Notes under the pieces: model-generated
What the model was told of the DNA's origin: nothing
The model's database searches: none
The model's input: the letters and a program-made list of their open reading frames with translations, nothing else
Program-made: the position numbers and the translations under genes
NCBI GenBank assembly: GCA_900315925.1
Contig: ONAV01000002.1
Span: forward strand, 1-64,000
Source of the DNA: an uncultured Selenomonadales bacterium
GTDB taxonomy: Bacteria; Bacillota; Negativicutes; Acidaminococcales; Acidaminococcaceae
Direction: 5' to 3'
Length of the DNA stretch: 64,000 nucleotides
Shown here: piece after piece, positions 8,956 to 17,324 of the stretch
How positions within the stretch are numbered: position 1 is the first letter of the stretch
Layout of the letters: the number at the start of each line of letters is the position of its first letter

Positions 8956-9810
8956 TTACGCCTCCAAATCTTCCAGCAGCGCTTTCAGTCCTGCATCTTC
9001 TTTTCCGTTTTCCGGCTCAAACAGGTAATTGTCCCGTTCCTCCACAGGGGTCAGGTTCATACTGCGGATCGGTTCGTAACTGCGGCGATGGATCTTCGTA
9101 GCGCCGAACTGGCGGATCGCGTCCATGTGCAGCTGACTGCCGTACCCTTTGTTCTGTGCCAGGCCGTATTGGGGATAAGCCAAAGCCAGCTCCTGCATGA
9201 GACGGTCACGGGTTACCTTTGCCACAACGGAAGCCGCGGCAATGGAAGCGCTAAGGGCATCGCCGTGAATGATGGGAACGGTCTCAATGCCTTCCACATG
9301 AGGATGCATGGCATCCACCAGCGCCACCTGGGGACGCACCCGGATCTGGCGCAGGATCTGCTCCATGCCTTCCTGGGTTGCGTGGTAAATATTCTCTTTA
9401 TCAATATTGGAAATACTGACAACATTGACCAGCACAGCAACCGCCTTTTCCAGAATCTCCGGATACAGCGCTTCCCGCTTTGCTTCACTGAGCTTTTTGC
9501 TGTCGTTCAGCCCGGCGATAAACACGTCCTCCTGCAAAATGACCCCGGCAATGACCAACGGACCAGCCAGGGGTCCCCGGCCTGCTTCGTCCACGCCCAC
9601 AATATATTGAATGCCTGGCAACACCATGTATTCTTTTTCATAACGCAGCATGTTGGCAAAACGCAGGCGTTCCTGCTTTTCCTTTTCCCGTTTTTTATCG
9701 TACGCTGCCAGCAGTTTCTGCACGCCGGCCCGCTCGTCTTTTTTCAGTTCCGTCAGCTGCTCTTCCGTCGGATTTCCGGCTAATATGGTTTTGATTTCTG
9801 CTAATTTCAT
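8956..9810 (-). CDS. rnhB: Ribonuclease HII
   Basis: Endonuclease that cuts RNA in RNA-DNA hybrids and at single ribonucleotides. The catalytic signature VDEAGRGPLAGP is at about residues 73-84, with further acidic residues in ALVDAMH and in SASVVAKVTRD-like DALSASIAAASVVAKVTRD. It carries an N-terminal extension of about 65 residues, helical and charged, seen in many Firmicute RNase HII proteins. Start ATG at 9810 is chosen because GGGGAGG lies eight bases upstream; the frame opens earlier at 9852. It follows rbgA after a terminator; yraN begins directly at its stop. Confidence 0.93.
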   Translation of the reverse strand: MKLAEIKTILAGNPTEEQLTELKKDERAGVQKLLAAYDKKREKEKQERLRFANMLRYEKEYMVLPGIQYIVGVDEAGRGPLAGPLVIAGVILQEDVFIAGLNDSKKLSEAKREALYPEILEKAVAVLVNVVSISNIDKENIYHATQEGMEQILRQIRVRPQVALVDAMHPHVEGIETVPIIHGDALSASIAAASVVAKVTRDRLMQELALAYPQYGLAQNKGYGSQLHMDAIRQFGATKIHRRSYEPIRSMNLTPVEERDNYLFEPENGKEDAGLKALLEDLEA

Positions 9811-9911
9811 ATGATTATCCTCCCCGGATGAAACCTGCCTGCGTTGCTTCATCCTGCCTTTTTAAATTGTACCGCCTTACCTGCCCTTTTGGCAACATCA
9901 TTCCCGGAAAT

Positions 9912-9934
9912 AAAAAAGCCGGCATTCAGCCGGC
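9912..9934 (-). terminator. Rho-independent terminator after rbgA
   Basis: GCCGGC (9918-9923), loop ATTCA, GCCGGC (9929-9934), followed on the minus strand by six T residues. A weaker T tract on the other side makes it potentially bidirectional. Confidence 0.8.
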
Positions 9935-9979
9935 AATTTTTGTTTGATTTATGCAGATTATGATCTGACACAGATAACG

Positions 9980-10843
9980 TTATTTTGGTTCGTCTAACGT
10001 GAAGCGACCCATCTTTGCAGTTTTAAATTCATAGAGGACCATCTGCTCCACTTTGTTCAGATCCAGCACACCGCCGGCTTTCACACAGCCCCGGGCGGCG
10101 CCGATCTTTTCCATGACGGTTTCCGCCGTATCTACCGAGTCCAGTGTGATATGGTAAAACATAGCCAGCTGCTGCGGATATTTCTCCAGCATTTCCTGAA
10201 GCAACAGAACCAGCGCGTCCCTGCGGTCATAGATATCATCTTTTACCGCTCCGGTCAGAGCCAGGTGCAGCCCGGTCTCCGGATCTTCAAATTTAGGCCA
10301 CAGCACCCCGGGCGTATCCAACAGCTGTAACCCTTTGGCAATGGTCACCCACTGCTTCTGTTTCGTCACGCCGGGACGGTCGGAAGCAATAGCCTTCACC
10401 TGCCCCGCCAGCCGGTTGATCAGCGTGGATTTTCCCACATTGGGCACGCCCACGATCATGAGCCGGACATCACGGTTCTTCACGCCCTTTTTCAGCCATT
10501 TCTCCGTAACGGGCCTTGCCGCTTCCTTCACCAGGCTGATCATCTGCTTGACACCTTTTCCCGTATGGCAGTCAATGGAACAGACCGGCACGCCCTCCTG
10601 TTTCAGCTTCTGCAACCAGGCTTCGGTTTTGACCGGGTCGGCCATATCCATCTTGTTCAACGCAATGACGCGGGGCTTGTTCCCTGCCATCTGCCGCAGC
10701 ATGGGGTTGATACTGGAATCGGGAATACGGGCATCCAGCAGTTCCACCACCACGTCCACCAGGCGCAGCTGATCCTCCATCATGCGCCGGGCCTTGGTCA
10801 TATGTCCGGGAAACCACTGAATCTTAAAATCTTTTACATCCAT
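9980..10843 (-). CDS. rbgA: Ribosome biogenesis GTPase RbgA (YlqF)
   Basis: Circularly permuted GTPase needed for late 50S subunit assembly. Motif order is the permuted one: G4 NKMD (about residue 63), then G1 GVPNVGKSTL (about residue 127), G2/G3 region RPGVTK and DTPGVLWP. Length 287 is typical. It begins MDVKDFKIQWFPGHMTKARR, a hallmark N-terminus. It lies between lepB and rnhB, the common Firmicute arrangement. Confidence 0.95.
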   Translation of the reverse strand: MDVKDFKIQWFPGHMTKARRMMEDQLRLVDVVVELLDARIPDSSINPMLRQMAGNKPRVIALNKMDMADPVKTEAWLQKLKQEGVPVCSIDCHTGKGVKQMISLVKEAARPVTEKWLKKGVKNRDVRLMIVGVPNVGKSTLINRLAGQVKAIASDRPGVTKQKQWVTIAKGLQLLDTPGVLWPKFEDPETGLHLALTGAVKDDIYDRRDALVLLLQEMLEKYPQQLAMFYHITLDSVDTAETVMEKIGAARGCVKAGGVLDLNKVEQMVLYEFKTAKMGRFTLDEPK

Positions 10844-10954
10844 AACGACCTCACGGCATTCCTATCGGTGAATCACAGAAGCTCGCGTCAAAACCGCAAT
10901 GCAAGCGCACGTCATATCCTTCACACTTCATCACAGTAAAAGCAACGCTGAAGC

Positions 10955-11506
10955 TTACGGCAGTTTCCGGAACCGTTCAAAAGGCCAGAACACAGCGGCA
11001 GCCTTGCCTTTCACCAGACGCAGCGGTACAAAATCCACGTCCGCAAAACGGCTGTCTTCCGAATTGTTGCGGTTATCGCCCAGCACGAAAATGTGGTCCT
11101 TGGGCACCAGGCTCTTGCGGTAATTGGAATGGTTCAGCCCTTTCGGGTCTTCTTTCCAGGTATAGGGTTCGTCGATTTTCTTCCCGTTGATCAGCACGGC
11201 TCCGTCGCGCATTTCCACCGTATCGCCGCCCACCGCGATAACACGTTTGATAAAATCGCGGCTTTCGTCTTTCGGATACCGGAACACGACGATCTCATTC
11301 CGTTTCGGATCTTCCAAAAAGTAAATGATTTTATTGACAATCAGCCGTTCCTGATGGAACAGCGTCGGGTACATGGATGTCCCTTCCACTTTATAGGGTT
11401 CAAAGATAAAAGTGCGGATACAAAAGGCCAGCGCCACCGCCACTATAATAGAAACAAGCCAGTCATTCAGCGAATCCTGAAAGGATTCTCCGGATTTATC
11501 GCTCAT
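10955..11506 (-). CDS. lepB: Signal peptidase I
   Basis: Membrane serine protease that removes signal peptides from exported proteins. One N-terminal membrane anchor (IIVAVALAFCIRTFIF), then the S26 catalytic core: Ser in VEGTSMYPTL, Lys in RDFIKRVIAVGGD, and the GDNRNNSEDSR box. Length about 183. Start ATG at 11506 is preferred; GAGGGG is nine bases upstream, and the frame opens six codons earlier. It lies between rplS and rbgA. Confidence 0.93.
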   Translation of the reverse strand: MSDKSGESFQDSLNDWLVSIIVAVALAFCIRTFIFEPYKVEGTSMYPTLFHQERLIVNKIIYFLEDPKRNEIVVFRYPKDESRDFIKRVIAVGGDTVEMRDGAVLINGKKIDEPYTWKEDPKGLNHSNYRKSLVPKDHIFVLGDNRNNSEDSRFADVDFVPLRLVKGKAAAVFWPFERFRKLP

Positions 11507-11641
11507 ACAGCTTACCCCTCTCAATAGACAAACCGATCCAGATACAGTGAGAAGCCCCGTTCACGCTGAAACATAATCCTCCTGCCTAAACCGGCACTTC
11601 CCAAAGCAATGAACCGAACGGTTCCTGTTTTTCCACGGTAA

Positions 11642-11671
11642 CAAAAAAGAGGACTGCCTTTGCAGCCCCCT
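11642..11671 (-). terminator. Rho-independent terminator after rplS
   Basis: A ten-base stem, AGAGGACTGC (11648-11657) with GCAGCCCCCT (11662-11671) allowing GU pairs, is followed on the minus strand by a T run. It ends the transcript just past rplS, so lepB at least partly needs its own promoter. Confidence 0.8.
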
Positions 11672-11683
11672 TTATGCACTACG

Positions 11684-12025
11684 TTAGCGACGTTCACGGA
11701 TACGAGCAGCTTTACCGGTAAGGTTACGCAGATAATACAGTTTGGCTCTGCGAACAACACCCTTGCGCGCTACTACGATCTTCTCCAGACGCGGGCTGTG
11801 TACCGGGAAAGTTCTTTCTACGCCAACGCCGTAGGAAATACGGCGGACGGTGAACATTTCGCGGACACCGGAACCACTCCGGGAGATTACAACGCCTTCA
11901 AATAACTGTACGCGTTCCCGTGTACCTTCAACAACCTTTACATAAACTTTAACGGTGTCGCCGGCACGGAACTCGGGGATATCAGAACGTAACTGTTCTT
12001 TATCCAGTGCTTCAATGATGTTCAT
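11684..12025 (-). CDS. rplS: 50S ribosomal protein L19
   Basis: 113 residues. [27 protein letters not shown] at the start and [20 protein letters not shown] in the middle are highly conserved L19 stretches. It sits at the 30S-50S interface. It is the end of the rpsP-khpA-ylqD-rimM-trmD-rplS run. An AGGAGG site precedes the ATG. The 110 bases upstream are AT-rich with a partly symmetrical GCAACACGATAGCTTGTGTG stretch that might be a leader structure, which I cannot confirm. Confidence 0.97.
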   Translation of the reverse strand: MNIIEALDKEQLRSDIPEFRAGDTVKVYVKVVEGTRERVQLFEGVVISRSGSGVREMFTVRRISYGVGVERTFPVHSPRLEKIVVARKGVVRRAKLYYLRNLTGKAARIRERR

Positions 12026-12135
12026 GTTTTCCTCCTAAACCACACAAGCTATCGTGTTGCAAGCTTTTTTTACAAAATTTGCAACAAAATTTACAAATTA
12101 ATAAAAACGAATCCTCAAACTGACAATAATCAGCT

Positions 12136-12888
12136 TCATTGACAGGAACTGTCATCCTGTGAAAGTTCTTCTTTAATTTCCTGCAGCAGTTTCGCGTCCT
12201 GCTTATCCGGTTCTGCCGGCAGCATATCCGGCCGCAGCAGATACGTAGCCTTCAGCGCTTCTTTTCTCCGCCACCGGGCAATCAGCTGGTGGTTGCCGTT
12301 TCGCAGCACTTCCGGCACTTCCATGCCTTCAAACACCACCGGACGGGTATACTGGGGATATTCCAGCAGCCCGCTGGAGAAGGAATCCTCCTCCGCGCTG
12401 GCCAGCTTACCCAGCACGCCGGGCACAAAACGGCTCACCGCGTCCATGATCAGCAGGGCCGGCAGCTCGCCGCCCGTCAACACAAAATCGCCGATGCTGA
12501 CCTTCCGGTCCACCCAGTGATAGATACGTTCGTCAAAGCCTTCATAATGCCCGCAGACAAAAATCAGGCCCGATTCATTTTTCGCCCAGGTTTCTGCCAG
12601 CGACTGTCGGAAGGTAACGCCTCCCGGACTCATGGCGATTACAGGAGCGCCCGGCGCTTTGGCCTTCGCTGCTTTAATCGCTTCCACCACCGGTTCCGGT
12701 TTCAGCACCATGCCCACGCCGCCCCCAAAAGGCGCGTCGTCCACCGAATGATGCCGGTCCAGGGAAAAGTCCCGGGGGTTGACACATTCCATCGCAATGA
12801 TGCCCGTGTCCAGGGCGCGCTTCAGCACACTGTGACCTGCCGCGGCTTCAATCTGTTCCGGAAACAGGGTGACAAAGACAAATTTCAT
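12136..12888 (-). CDS. trmD: tRNA (guanine-N1-)-methyltransferase
   Basis: SPOUT methyltransferase making m1G37 in tRNAs with a G36, which prevents frameshifting. N-terminus KFVFVTLFPEQIEA, the DDAPFGGGVGMVLKPEP loop and the knot motifs CGHYEGFDERI and SIGDFVLTGGELPAL are all present. Length 250 is typical. It follows rimM by 51 bases and precedes rplS. Confidence 0.96.
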   Translation of the reverse strand: MKFVFVTLFPEQIEAAAGHSVLKRALDTGIIAMECVNPRDFSLDRHHSVDDAPFGGGVGMVLKPEPVVEAIKAAKAKAPGAPVIAMSPGGVTFRQSLAETWAKNESGLIFVCGHYEGFDERIYHWVDRKVSIGDFVLTGGELPALLIMDAVSRFVPGVLGKLASAEEDSFSSGLLEYPQYTRPVVFEGMEVPEVLRNGNHQLIARWRRKEALKATYLLRPDMLPAEPDKQDAKLLQEIKEELSQDDSSCQ

Positions 12889-12939
12889 TGTATCTCTTCC
12901 TCATTGCCGATCCTTACGCAGGCATTTCACAAAGAACGG

Positions 12940-13458
12940 TTACCGTATTTCTTCCTCGTCCCATTCCGGCAGACGGACAATGATCCGCCGGTTCGGCAGA
13001 TCGATTTCCCGGATGTTTTCCGGAATGTTAGCCACCAGGATGTCCTTGCCTTCCGGGGGCTGGATCACATACACATCCCTGCTGCCGGTTTGCAGCACGT
13101 CCTTGAATACGCCGATTTGTCCGCCCTCTTCATCCAGCACCGGCAGACCGATCAGGTCGCCTACATAGTAACGGCCTTCCGGAAGCTCCGGCATATCTTC
13201 CCGGTACACGGACACTTTCTGGCCCCGGAGCATTTCCGCTTCCTCTATGGAGGTAACCTCTTTCACGGTAACCAGCATGATGTTTTTGTGAGGCCGGGCC
13301 TTTACGATCTGCAGCCGCCGTTCATCAGGCAGCAGCAGATAGTCCATGTCCATAAACAGCTGCGTGTTGGAAGTCAGCGGCATAATACGTAAATCGCCCC
13401 GCACACCGTGCGGAGCGACGATCTGACCTAATACAACTTTTTGCATTGCGTTTCTCAC
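12940..13458 (-). CDS. rimM: 16S rRNA processing protein RimM
   Basis: 30S maturation factor that binds S19. N-terminal RimM barrel (VVLGQIVAPHGVRGDLRI) and C-terminal PRC-barrel (YYVGDLIGLPVLDEEG, ending in PNRRIIVRLPEW). Length 172 is normal. Its start codon overlaps the ylqD stop by four bases (ATGA type), so the two are translationally coupled. Confidence 0.95.
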   Translation of the reverse strand: MRNAMQKVVLGQIVAPHGVRGDLRIMPLTSNTQLFMDMDYLLLPDERRLQIVKARPHKNIMLVTVKEVTSIEEAEMLRGQKVSVYREDMPELPEGRYYVGDLIGLPVLDEEGGQIGVFKDVLQTGSRDVYVIQPPEGKDILVANIPENIREIDLPNRRIIVRLPEWDEEEIR

Positions 13459-13865
13459 ATACGGAAAGCGATGATCTTTCCGTCTTCCGTTAAGATTTCC
13501 GCACCCATCAGCGCCTGCAGGTTGTCGCCCACTTTGACTTCAACCATGCGTTCCAACGGCGTACCGTAGCCGATTTCCGCGCCAAGCTGCAGATTTTGCG
13601 CCTGCTTCAGCTGTTCTTCCGCTTCCGCTTTCGCGTCGGTACGTTTCCGGCGTTCCACCTCAATCTGCTCGCGCAGACGGGGAGCTGCGGAAAGATCGTT
13701 GGCAGCCTGGTTCATCACCTGTTTCGCCTGGAAATCAAACTGATTCAGGTCTGCTTCCATTTGTTTTATTGTATTTTGGAGGTCTCCAATAATTTTCAGT
13801 TTCAAATCTTCCGTAACCTTTGCCTTCATGGCAACGGGAACACGGATCCACATAGAATCTGCCAT
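13455..13865 (-). CDS. ylqD: YlqD family protein
   Basis: 136 residues; a conserved Firmicute protein of unknown role found between khpA and rimM. N-terminal WIRVPVAMKAKVTEDLK, a long central coiled coil (about 30-100: repeated QIEVERRKRTDAKAEAEEQL-type heptads), and a C-terminal beta-rich part (PLERMVEVKVGDNL). Identity rests on gene order plus this architecture. Its stop overlaps the rimM start. Confidence 0.8.
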   Translation of the reverse strand: MADSMWIRVPVAMKAKVTEDLKLKIIGDLQNTIKQMEADLNQFDFQAKQVMNQAANDLSAAPRLREQIEVERRKRTDAKAEAEEQLKQAQNLQLGAEIGYGTPLERMVEVKVGDNLQALMGAEILTEDGKIIAFRM

Positions 13866-13899
13866 AATTAACCACCTTTACGTTTCAGCTGTGAATCAT

Positions 13900-14130
13900 T
13901 CACTCAACGATCTCTACGATAACTTTCACATTCTCACGGGTTGCAACCGCCTTCATAACGGAGCGGATCGCTTTTGCAATACGGCCCTGTTTACCGATTA
14001 CCTTACCCATATCTTCAGGGGCAACATGGAGGCGGAGTACAGTTGTTGTACCAGTAGTTTCCTCCTCCACTGTCACTGCAGACGGATCGCTAACCAGAGA
14101 CTTGGCCATAACTTCTACCAATTCCTTCAT
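13900..14130 (-). CDS. khpA: KH-domain RNA-binding protein KhpA
   Basis: 76 residues forming a single KH domain with the GKQG loop (GKVIGKQGRIAKAIRSV). KhpA with KhpB binds many transcripts and affects cell elongation in Firmicutes. Start ATG at 14130 is chosen over GTG 14139 because the family begins MKELVE and a GGGGG stretch is upstream. It lies directly after rpsP, the usual place. Confidence 0.92.
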   Translation of the reverse strand: MKELVEVMAKSLVSDPSAVTVEEETTGTTTVLRLHVAPEDMGKVIGKQGRIAKAIRSVMKAVATRENVKVIVEIVE

Positions 14131-14149
14131 GCAAATCACGCCCCCTTAC

Positions 14150-14422
14150 TTATTTCGCGCTTTTAACTTCCGCAAACTTCTTCATGATACCCTGTTTGCT
14201 GAACAGGTTTTTCACGGTATCAGTCGGCTGTGCGCCATTGCCCATCCATTTCAGGGCCTTTTCCTCGTCGATCTTTACGGCTGCCGGAGTGGTAGTCGGA
14301 TCATAGGTGCCGATGGTTTCGATAAATCTGCCGTCACGCGGGAAACGCGCGTCAGCTACAACTACACGGTAGAACGGAGCTTTTTTAGCACCCATACGTT
14401 TTAAACGAATCTTTACTGCCAT
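14150..14422 (-). CDS. rpsP: 30S ribosomal protein S16
   Basis: 90 residues. [25 protein letters not shown] and [13 protein letters not shown] are the conserved S16 signature. A perfect AAGGAGGTG precedes the start. Between ffh and khpA. Confidence 0.97.
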   Translation of the reverse strand: MAVKIRLKRMGAKKAPFYRVVVADARFPRDGRFIETIGTYDPTTTPAAVKIDEEKALKWMGNGAQPTDTVKNLFSKQGIMKKFAEVKSAK

Positions 14423-14550
14423 TTCAGTTTCACCTCCTTATCATGGAATTCAAACTTTTGACTTATTACCGGTTAATTAAATCGGGAGTTCAGACCTGAA
14501 ACACAGCGCCGTCTCTCCCCCAGGCTTCGGAACGGTACAGTCCCTTACGC

Positions 14551-15900
14551 CTATTTATGCATAAAGGGAAGCATTTTGCCGCCCTTTGAAGCAAACTTGG
14601 CCATTCCCTGCATCTTCTTCATCAGCTTCTTGCTGTCGTCAAAGTTCTTCAGCAGGCGGTTCACGTCCTGAACCTTCATACCGCAGCCGGCGGCAATGCG
14701 CTTGCGGCGGCTGCCATTGATGATCTCCGGTTTCTGCCGTTCTTTCGGCGTCATGGACCGGATGATCGCTTCTACTCTGGCGAATTCCTTTTCATCCACA
14801 TTGGCTTCTTTCAGCTTCTGGCTGATGCCGCCCATGCCGGGAATCATGCCCAGGATGGTATCCAGGGAGCCCAGCTTTTTAATCTGCTGCATCTGCTCCA
14901 GGAACTGTTCCAGGGTGAACTCGTCTTTCTTGAGCTTCTTCTCCATCTCCAGCGCTTTGGCCAGATCCGTGGTATCTTTGATCTTATCGATCAGGGACAG
15001 GATATCGCCCATGCCCAGGATACGGGAAGCCATACGGTCCGGATAGAACGGTTCCAGCGCGTCCAGCTTTTCACCCATACCTACGAATTTTACCGGACAG
15101 CCGGTCACTTCCCGCACGGAAAGCACCGCGCCGCCCCGGGCATCGCCGTCCAGTTTGGTCACCACCAGGCCCGTCAGGCCCAGGTCTTTATTGAAGGTGT
15201 CCGCCACGGTCACGGCGTCCTGGCCGGTCATAGCGTCCACGGTCAGCAGAATCTCGTGAGGCTGTACAGTTGCCTTGATATTCTGCAGTTCTTCCATCAG
15301 TTTCTCGTCAATGTGCAGACGACCGGCGGTATCGATGATGATCGTATCGCAGGCCAGGTGCGCCGCTTTTTCCAGCGACTGCCGGGCAATCTCAACCGGC
15401 GACACCTCGTTCCCCAGAGAGAACACCGGCACGCCAACCTGCTCGCCCAGTACCTGCAGCTGGGTAATCGCAGCCGGACGGTATACGTCGGCGGCCACCA
15501 GCAGCGGGCTCTTCTTCTTCTTTTTCAGGTTGAAGGCCAGCTTACCCACCGTGGTGGTTTTACCGGTACCCTGCAGACCTACCAGCATGATGATGGTAGG
15601 CGGCTTATCCGCCACCGTCAGCTTGGCCTGGGTTCCGCCCAGGAGCTCCGTCAGCTCTTCGTCAACAATCTTGATGATCTGCTGGCTGGGGCTCAGGTTC
15701 TGCTGAATCTCCGCGCCTAACGCGCGCTCTTTGATTTTTGCGACAAAGTTTTTAACTACTTTAAAGTTTACGTCAGCCTCCAACAGGGCCATGCGGACTT
15801 CCCGAAGGGGCGCCTTCAGATCCTCTTCCGTAATCTCCTTGGTGCCGCGGAACATCTTGATTGCGTTCTGCAACCGTTCTGATAAACTCTCAAAAGCCAT
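14551..15900 (-). CDS. ffh: Signal recognition particle protein Ffh (SRP54)
   Basis: GTPase that with 4.5S RNA delivers signal-sequence proteins to FtsY. N domain; G domain with G1 GLQGTGKTTTVGKLA (about 107), DTAGRLHID, TKLDGDARGG; and a methionine-rich M domain ending GMAKFASKGGKMLPFMHK. Length 449 is typical. Starts four bases after the ylxM stop, so co-translated. The 128 bases to rpsP show nothing notable. Confidence 0.97.
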   Translation of the reverse strand: MAFESLSERLQNAIKMFRGTKEITEEDLKAPLREVRMALLEADVNFKVVKNFVAKIKERALGAEIQQNLSPSQQIIKIVDEELTELLGGTQAKLTVADKPPTIIMLVGLQGTGKTTTVGKLAFNLKKKKKSPLLVAADVYRPAAITQLQVLGEQVGVPVFSLGNEVSPVEIARQSLEKAAHLACDTIIIDTAGRLHIDEKLMEELQNIKATVQPHEILLTVDAMTGQDAVTVADTFNKDLGLTGLVVTKLDGDARGGAVLSVREVTGCPVKFVGMGEKLDALEPFYPDRMASRILGMGDILSLIDKIKDTTDLAKALEMEKKLKKDEFTLEQFLEQMQQIKKLGSLDTILGMIPGMGGISQKLKEANVDEKEFARVEAIIRSMTPKERQKPEIINGSRRKRIAAGCGMKVQDVNRLLKNFDDSKKLMKKMQGMAKFASKGGKMLPFMHK

Positions 15901-15904
15901 TCAG

Positions 15905-16267
15905 TTACCTGCTTTCATCATTCAATTCCTGCATGATCTCCCGCAAACGGGATATCTTTGTATCTTTATGTTTTTCTGCCGCGCCGTCCAGGATTGCTTC
16001 CGCTTCAACCGTCAGCATCCTCATCTTTTCCACGCGCTGCAAAAAGCCCAACATTTCTTCGTAATGCTCCAGCGTCTGCTCCACCCGCTTCAGTAAATCG
16101 TGGATGGCCTGCCGGGACACGTTCATTTCTTCGGCGACTTCCGCCAGGGAATAATCTTCACAAAAATACAGCTCCAGGCACTGCCGCTGCTTTTCCGTCA
16201 GCAGGGCGCCATAGATTTCATACAGACTGCCGAACCGGATCCGGTCGTTAAAATCAGTTGCCGCCAT
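15905..16267 (-). CDS. ylxM: YlxM/p13-like helix-turn-helix protein
   Basis: 120 residues with a sigma-70 region-4-like helix-turn-helix (LTEKQRQCLELYFCEDYSLAEVAEEMNVSRQAIHDLLKR). This family stands just before ffh in Firmicutes and is thought to modulate the SRP pathway. A long C-terminal helix follows. First gene of the transcript that starts at the promoter at 16303-16331. Confidence 0.9.
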   Translation of the reverse strand: MAATDFNDRIRFGSLYEIYGALLTEKQRQCLELYFCEDYSLAEVAEEMNVSRQAIHDLLKRVEQTLEHYEEMLGFLQRVEKMRMLTVEAEAILDGAAEKHKDTKISRLREIMQELNDESR

Positions 16268-16302
16268 TGTGTCTATCTCATTCCCTTCTGCTCAACATGA
16301 GC

Positions 16303-16331
16303 ATTATACACGGATTAAGAAAAGCTGTCAA
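16303..16331 (-). promoter_or_regulatory. Consensus-like housekeeping promoter for ylxM-ffh
   Basis: On the minus strand, TTGACA (16326-16331), a 17-base spacer, then TATAAT (16303-16308): both hexamers are perfect. The -35 lies inside an 11-bp inverted repeat, AAGCTGTCAAG (16322-16332) / CTTGACAGCTT (16341-16351), which could be an operator or the terminator of the gene upstream. Confidence 0.85.
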
Positions 16332-16405
16332 GTATTTTTGCTTGACAGCTTAAAATATTATGGCTTACTGTATGTAGTTTTTAATACCAAAACTACAACC
16401 TGTTC

Positions 16406-16478
16406 CTTTCGTCCAAACCATCGATTTTCGTCCGAATTTAACATAATTTGGATGAAGGCTCAAGATGTTGGACGAAAG
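16406..16478. repeat. Four-fold TTCGTCCRAA repeat cluster
   Basis: Two direct copies (in 16406-16416 and 16427-16436) face two inverted copies (16447-16456 and 16468-16478). The outer pair CTTTCGTCCAA / TTGGACGAAAG is an exact 11-bp palindrome and the inner pair extends it. There is no T tract. It lies between the DUF554 stop and the ylxM promoter, so it could be an operator or an extended RNA hairpin. Confidence 0.6.
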
Positions 16479-16485
16479 ATATGAC

Positions 16486-17181
16486 TCAAAACCCCAGTGC
16501 CTGCATCAGCTTCAGCGCTAAAGGGACCACCAGCAGGCCCGGCAGGTAATTTAACACTTTCAATTTGGTTACACCCAGCATGTTAAAGCCGATGGCCAGG
16601 ATCATCAGGCTGCCGGTACTCACCAGTTCCTTAATCAGCGTTTCGGATAAATAAGGGGCAATGTATTCTGCCAGCAGCACGATACCGCCCTGGAAGACCA
16701 GCGTGAACAGCGCGGAACCCATAACTCCCACGCCCATAGCCGCCGCCATGGGGATGCCGGAAATCAGATCCAGCAGGGACTTTGTATACAGCATGCCGAA
16801 ATTGCCCCGCAGGCCTGCGTCAAGGGAACCCACAATGGTCATGGCCCCCACGTTCATAATCAGGCAGGATGTCACAAAGGCCTGAGCGATCTTCGCCCCT
16901 TCCCCTTTCCCGCTAAAACGGGAGGTCAGCCGTTCCGCAGCCCGGTTAATGCGTCCGTCCACATCCAGCAGTTCACCGATGACAATACCCACAATAGTAG
17001 ATAAAATCAAAACCAGAATATACTCTTCCTCGATCATCCCCTGGATACCGATGAAGATTGTACACAGACCAAGGCCTTTCATCATGGCATCGGAAACAGA
17101 CTCGGGCAGCCCCTTGCGAAGCAGGAGCCCCACGGAAGCGCCAATCAGTATTGTAATGGTATTGACAATAACCGCAAACAT
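16486..17181 (-). CDS. DUF554 family membrane protein (YdfK-like)
   Basis: 231 residues, strongly hydrophobic with about seven membrane segments. MFAVIVNTITILIGASVGLLLRKGLPE and the later DGRINRAAERL stretch match the DUF554 family, a putative transporter of unknown substrate. The gene is between ftsY and ylxM. A GAGGGG site precedes the start. Confidence 0.85.
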   Translation of the reverse strand: MFAVIVNTITILIGASVGLLLRKGLPESVSDAMMKGLGLCTIFIGIQGMIEEEYILVLILSTIVGIVIGELLDVDGRINRAAERLTSRFSGKGEGAKIAQAFVTSCLIMNVGAMTIVGSLDAGLRGNFGMLYTKSLLDLISGIPMAAAMGVGVMGSALFTLVFQGGIVLLAEYIAPYLSETLIKELVSTGSLMILAIGFNMLGVTKLKVLNYLPGLLVVPLALKLMQALGF

Positions 17182-17210
17182 AAAAATGCAATCCCCTCAA
17201 CGTGATGTAA

Positions 17211-17245
17211 TGCGGCGACGCCGGCAAAAAAGCCGGAGTCGCCGA
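17211..17245. terminator. Strong GC hairpin between ftsY and the DUF554 gene
   Basis: GGCGAC-GCCGGC pairs with GCCGGA-GTCGCC around a six-A loop, with a T run only on the plus side. All genes here are on the minus strand, for which no T tract follows, so it may be a processing or attenuation hairpin and not a clean terminator. Confidence 0.4.
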
Positions 17246-17324
17246 TTTTTCATGATTTACCGGACAAACGCAGGAACTTCTGACAGACAAAGCTCATGTA
17301 TCTTCAACCTTATCTTTACTCCTT

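Noticed and set aside
12026-12135. Possible L19 leader structure before rplS
   Set aside because: Only a weak, partly symmetrical stretch is visible; I cannot match it to a known leader.
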